Shown: positions 60,428 to 64,000 of the stretch, piece by piece
Position numbering within the stretch: position 1 is the stretch's first letter
How the letters are laid out: each line of letters begins with the position of its first letter
NCBI GenBank assembly: GCA_021792365.1
Contig: JAJYUT010000009.1
Coordinates: forward strand, 162,817 to 226,816
Direction of reading: 5' to 3'
Origin: Pseudomonadota bacterium
Lineage (GTDB): Bacteria; Pseudomonadota; Alphaproteobacteria; Dongiales; Dongiaceae
DNA: 64,000 nucleotides
The notes under the pieces: model-generated
Database searches by the model: none
What the model was told of the DNA's origin: nothing
The model's input: the letters and a program-made list of their open reading frames with translations, nothing else
Made by a program: the position numbers and the translations under genes

Positions 60428-62395
60428 CTAGGAAGGTGGAAGACCGGCTCTGGAGAGCATCTCCAGGAAGCGGGCGTGGTGGTCGTCCTTCACGTAGCGC
60501 GGCACAAAGCCCGGCGACACGTTTGCCAGAGTGAGGTGCGGAAGCTGCGACAGGCAATGATGGATGGCCCGAGACGCCTCTTCGCTGTTGCCCGTTGCGG
60601 ACGCAGCCGCGGCCCAATACAGGGCACCGCGCACGAAGCCCGGCTTGCTCCGCACCACTTTCCTGGCGACCTCGAGAGCCCGGTGATCGTCGCCGCCGGC
60701 GAATCTCGCCATGGCCTCGCTGTTGTGACGCCAGAAGTCGGTGGCGTCATGCGAACCAAGGCGGATCGACTCGCTGGCCTCGTGCAGAGCCTCGCTCACT
60801 TGGCCCCGCAATGCATAGAGTTCGGCAAGATCTCCGTGTGCGTTCGGATAACTCGCATTGAGGCTGATTGCGTGGCGGCACTGAACGACCGCTTCGTCAA
60901 TGCGACCAGCACATTCAAGCGCAAATGACAAGACACAGCGGGCGATTTCATCGTCAGGCACAGCCTGAACCGCGGCTCCTGCGAGCTGCAATGCTCGCTC
61001 GACATATTCTGCGCTCATGGTCAGCGCCCCAAGAGCAAGTCCGACGGATGTTGTGATAGAGAACGTCCGCTTTGCACGCGCATTGCCCGGCGCGATCGCA
61101 ACTGCTTTCTCGGCAAGCTGCATTGCAACGAACACAGAATCCCGATTCATTTCGTAGTAGTGCGTGAGGGCTTCATTTACCAGCCGGCGCACCTCAGGGT
61201 CGCCGGGAGGGCTCTTGTCGTGGACCTTCCAATTGGTGAACTGAAGTTCGATGCTGAGCGCGAGTGTCACAGACCGCGCGATCTGGTCCTGGAATCCAAG
61301 CACATCCTTCGATTGACCATCGAACCTTTGCGCCCAGACATTGTGTCCATTGGCGGCGTCGATGAGCTGGACATTCACGCGCAGCTCGGTGCCGGACCGC
61401 TGGACAGTACCGCTCAACAGGTAGTGAGCCCCGCTCGCGCCCGGCGCGCTTGCGGCCTTCCCCAATGCCTGCGGCCCGGAAATCACGACGTAGTTTCGTT
61501 TCTGCAGCAGAGCCGTGACGATGTCGTGGACCAGCCCCTTGGCGAAATGATCGTCGCTTCGTTCTCCGGTCAGGTTGGTGAAGTCGCCGACGCTGATGGA
61601 CGGGCGCCCGAGGTGCCTGGCAGCGCGAGCGCCGTTCACCGGCTGGTCGAGCCTGTGGTTCGGCGCCGCTTCGCCATCCGAGAAGAGCGATTGCCCGAGC
61701 GCTTGCGTCTCCGGGCTGAGTTCGACCCCGAATTCCTTCTTCAGCATCTTCCGGCAGGCTTCGTAGGTCCGGATCGCCTTGCCACGCTGCCCGCTGGCGG
61801 CCAGCAGCTCAATCTTCAGGCGATAGGACGCTTCCCGCGTCGGCTCCATCGCCAGGAGCAGATCGGCAAGACCAAGCCCCTTCTCCGCGTCCACGAGAGG
61901 TGCAAGCTTCTCAAAGGACTCAACCGCGCGGCCCAAAAGCCTCTCGCGCTCCGCCGACACCCAATCGTCGAACGTGCTGCTGCCCAGATAGAAGCCTTCG
62001 AGAAACGGGCCGCTGTAGTGCGCCAGGGCCATATCGAGCTCATGCGGCGACCGGGCGGTAAGCCCAGCTTCGAAGCCGTCGACATCAATGTCGACGGCGC
62101 CCGCCTTCAGCGCAACGGCATCCTTGCGGGATTCGACGATATCGAGCCCTGCTCGCATCAGATCCTGGCGGAGCACGCTCAGGGTCTGCCGCAGGCTGTT
62201 GCGCGCATGCTCGCTGTCGCTATCGCTCCAGAGCAGGTCGGCCAATCTTTCCCGTGGAACCGCCATCCCGGGACTGCGGGCGAGATACGCAACGATTGCC
62301 GGACCCCTTTTCCCAGTCAGGTCTACCCGGTCGCCCCGGTCTCCGGCCATTTGGAAATTGCCAAAGAGGAAAATCCTAGCCCTGGAAATCGACAT
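60428..62395 (-). CDS. BTAD-domain transcriptional activator with TolB-like and TPR regions
   Basis: The N-terminal 240 residues resemble SARP-type activators: a winged helix (RGPAIVAYLARSPGMAVPRE, then RNSLRQTLSVLRQDL) followed by the bacterial transcriptional activation domain (GKAIRTYEACRKMLKKEFGV). A TolB-like part follows (ISVGDFTNLTGERSDDHFAK), then TPR units. The chosen ATG at 62395 begins MSISRARIFLFGNF, the usual opening of this family. The protein has 655 residues and shares its body with the other TPR regulators in this window. Confidence 0.85.
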   Translation of the reverse strand: MSISRARIFLFGNFQMAGDRGDRVDLTGKRGPAIVAYLARSPGMAVPRERLADLLWSDSDSEHARNSLRQTLSVLRQDLMRAGLDIVESRKDAVALKAGAVDIDVDGFEAGLTARSPHELDMALAHYSGPFLEGFYLGSSTFDDWVSAERERLLGRAVESFEKLAPLVDAEKGLGLADLLLAMEPTREASYRLKIELLAASGQRGKAIRTYEACRKMLKKEFGVELSPETQALGQSLFSDGEAAPNHRLDQPVNGARAARHLGRPSISVGDFTNLTGERSDDHFAKGLVHDIVTALLQKRNYVVISGPQALGKAASAPGASGAHYLLSGTVQRSGTELRVNVQLIDAANGHNVWAQRFDGQSKDVLGFQDQIARSVTLALSIELQFTNWKVHDKSPPGDPEVRRLVNEALTHYYEMNRDSVFVAMQLAEKAVAIAPGNARAKRTFSITTSVGLALGALTMSAEYVERALQLAGAAVQAVPDDEIARCVLSFALECAGRIDEAVVQCRHAISLNASYPNAHGDLAELYALRGQVSEALHEASESIRLGSHDATDFWRHNSEAMARFAGGDDHRALEVARKVVRSKPGFVRGALYWAAAASATGNSEEASRAIHHCLSQLPHLTLANVSPGFVPRYVKDDHHARFLEMLSRAGLPPS

Positions 62396-62623
62396 CTGCG
62401 CCCGACAGTTGTTCTGACGAAATCCTAACGCAAACCTAACGCTGCGCAAGCGGTACCGCGCCAAAGCCAAGCGCTTTCATAACGGTGAATCGGCTAGAGA
62501 GCCAAGCGAAGCACTGACGCAGCGCGCGATCGGCCGCCAAGAACGCAAGAAAAAGGACGAAGCGCCGCAATGGTGAGGGCATGGGGGAATCGGGCTTTGT
62601 TCGGCCCGACAAGGCAGGGGGCC

Positions 62624-64000
62624 ATGGCACAGTTCAAAGGCGGGTCCAGGGCGGGCGGCAATCAGCTTGCGCGCCGCCAGCCGGCAGCGCCGGTGGCGCA
62701 GCCATGGGTGGGCGGCACCAACGAGCGGGCGGGACGCGGCAAGGCCGGGGCGCTTGGCGCCGCGCTCATCTCGCGCGGCCATGCTCCCGCGCTGCGCATG
62801 CGCTGCGCGCTGCTTGGCACCACCTCGATGGCCGCGCTCGGACTGGTGCTGGCGCTAGCGAAGCCCGCCTTAGCCGACGAGTACTGGACCGGCGCGGCCT
62901 CGACCAATTGGTTCACCGACGGAAACTGGTTAAGTGGCGTCCCGACCAGCAGCGACAACGCGATTATCGACACAATTACACCCAATACGACGGTGGTCGG
63001 TGGGCCCGGGGCGCAAGCGGATCGTGTCTCCGTCGGCCTTAACGGCACAGGCATGCTGACAATCGAGAACGGCGGCACCATCAGCAACGGCGACGGCTAT
63101 GTCGGCCACAATTCCAACTCGAACGGGACCGTGACGGTCGATGGCGCCAGCTCGACCTGGACCAATTCCGGGCTGCTCATGGTCGGTTATGTCGGTGCCG
63201 GCTCGCTGACCATCCAGAATGGCGGCGCCGTCAGCAACACCCACGGCGATATCGGCAGCAATTCCACGTCGACTGGAACAGTGACGGTCGACGGCGCCGG
63301 CTCAACCTGGACAAATTCCGGCACTCTCGATATCGGCAGTTCCGGTACCGGGACGCTGATAATCGAGAATGGCGGCACTGTCAGCAATACTGAGGGCATC
63401 ATTGGCTGGATCGAGGACTCGGTCGGCATCGTCACGGTCGACGGCACCGGCTCGACCTGGACCAATTCCGGCACGCTCACTGTCGCCAACGAAGGGACTG
63501 GCACACTGACAATCGAGAACGGCGGCGCCGTCAGCAACGCCGCCGGGTATATCGGCGCCGGTCCCGGTTCGACCGGGGCCGTGACGGTCGACGGCGCGGG
63601 CTCGACTTGGATCAATACCGGCGACCTTCGCGCCGGCAACCTGGGCATCGGCACCCTGACAATCAAGAACGGAGGCGTCGTCAGCAACACCGGTGGCTAT
63701 ATCGGCTTCAACTCCGGCTCGACCGGCACCGTGACGGTCGACGGTGCCGGCTCGACCTGGACCAATTCCGGCATTCTCTCCGTCGGCGAGTCCGGTACCG
63801 GCACGCTGACGATCCAGAACGGCGGCGCCGTCACCAATACGAACGGCTATATCGGCTACAATTCCAGCTCGGACGGGACCGTGACGGTCGATGGTGACGG
63901 TTCGACCTGGACCAATGCCGGCACTCTCTCCGTCGGCGAGTTCGGCACCGGGAGGCTGACGATCCAGGACGGCGGCACCGTCAGCAACACCATCGGCTCT
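62624..64000 (+). CDS. Autotransporter-like surface protein with 50-residue repeats (3' end outside the window)
   Basis: After a long N-terminal region with a signal peptide (hydrophobic core TSMAALGLVLALAKPALADE at about 67-86), the protein starts EYWTGAASTNWFTDGNWLSG, a typical start of beta-helical autotransporter passengers. From about residue 145 it consists of 50-residue units with the core LTIENGG-VSN, GTVTVDGAGSTWTNSG and GTGT. The frame is open to the window edge, so any outer-membrane beta-barrel lies outside. It is probably exported to the cell surface. No function is implied beyond adhesion-like proteins. Confidence 0.85.
   Translation, partial: MAQFKGGSRAGGNQLARRQPAAPVAQPWVGGTNERAGRGKAGALGAALISRGHAPALRMRCALLGTTSMAALGLVLALAKPALADEYWTGAASTNWFTDGNWLSGVPTSSDNAIIDTITPNTTVVGGPGAQADRVSVGLNGTGMLTIENGGTISNGDGYVGHNSNSNGTVTVDGASSTWTNSGLLMVGYVGAGSLTIQNGGAVSNTHGDIGSNSTSTGTVTVDGAGSTWTNSGTLDIGSSGTGTLIIENGGTVSNTEGIIGWIEDSVGIVTVDGTGSTWTNSGTLTVANEGTGTLTIENGGAVSNAAGYIGAGPGSTGAVTVDGAGSTWINTGDLRAGNLGIGTLTIKNGGVVSNTGGYIGFNSGSTGTVTVDGAGSTWTNSGILSVGESGTGTLTIQNGGAVTNTNGYIGYNSSSDGTVTVDGDGSTWTNAGTLSVGEFGTGRLTIQDGGTVSNTIGS
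63056..64000 (+). repeat. Tandem 150-bp coding repeats
   Basis: The CTGACAATC-type unit start recurs at exactly 63056, 63206, 63356, 63506, 63656, 63806 and 63956. The period is 150 bases (50 codons), with six full units and one cut by the window end. Confidence 0.95.

Overview
The window is one contiguous stretch of GC-rich chromosome from an alphaproteobacterium, probably a soil or water relative of the Hyphomicrobiales/Rhodospirillales. The evidence is the gene content: a lysA gene followed by a DUF4175 gene, a CpdR-type receiver, the ftsE-ftsX-ydcF-plsC order, an adenosylcobalamin-dependent ribonucleotide reductase, a D(-)-tartrate dehydratase that closely resembles the rhizobial enzyme, and a promoter matching the general-stress sigma factor EcfG. 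The species cannot be fixed from the sequence alone.

Layout. 1-14 kb is mostly core: the end of lysA, DUF4175, an FMN reductase, a PIN toxin-antitoxin pair, an alpha/beta hydrolase bracketed by two tRNA-like elements, cpdR, a zinc-ribbon membrane protein, ftsEX, ydcF, plsC, a DUF4242 protein and a GlxA-type regulator. 14-16.5 kb is nrdJ, preceded by DnaA boxes. 16.5-24.5 kb is an accessory zone with a SUKH gene, vapBC, a stress-type small membrane gene, a Crp/Fnr regulator, an HD hydrolase and an efflux pump. It also holds decayed pieces of an IS66 transposase, an HD gene, a Crp gene and a LysR gene. 24.5-27.6 kb holds two overlapping sensor kinases. 28-35.5 kb is metabolic (acetyltransferase, TrxB-like flavoprotein, DUF1989, polysaccharide-lyase-like protein, RNA methyltransferase, monooxygenase, tartrate dehydratase, GFA protein). 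36-39.5 kb is a signalling cluster (odd receiver, MarR, chemoreceptor) whose three promoters carry the same palindrome. 39.7-62.4 kb mixes metabolic enzymes with four large TPR regulators, a receiver/Hpt pair, a MocR/PNPOx pair and a C13 peptidase. The window ends inside a repeat-rich autotransporter-like gene.

How parts fit together. The strongest regulatory unit is at 35.87-39.48 kb. The 11-bp palindrome TTAGACTCTAA, or a one-mismatch form, lies in front of the receiver gene, the marR gene and the chemoreceptor gene. This suggests one MarR-controlled chemosensory regulon with a receiver that probably cannot be phosphorylated in the usual way. A second theme is module swapping: four proteins share a TolB-like/TPR body but carry different heads (two class III cyclases, an OmpR-type winged helix and a BTAD activator). 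A third theme is decay: most long gene-free stretches hold recognisable gene fragments, several of them copies of intact genes elsewhere in the window.
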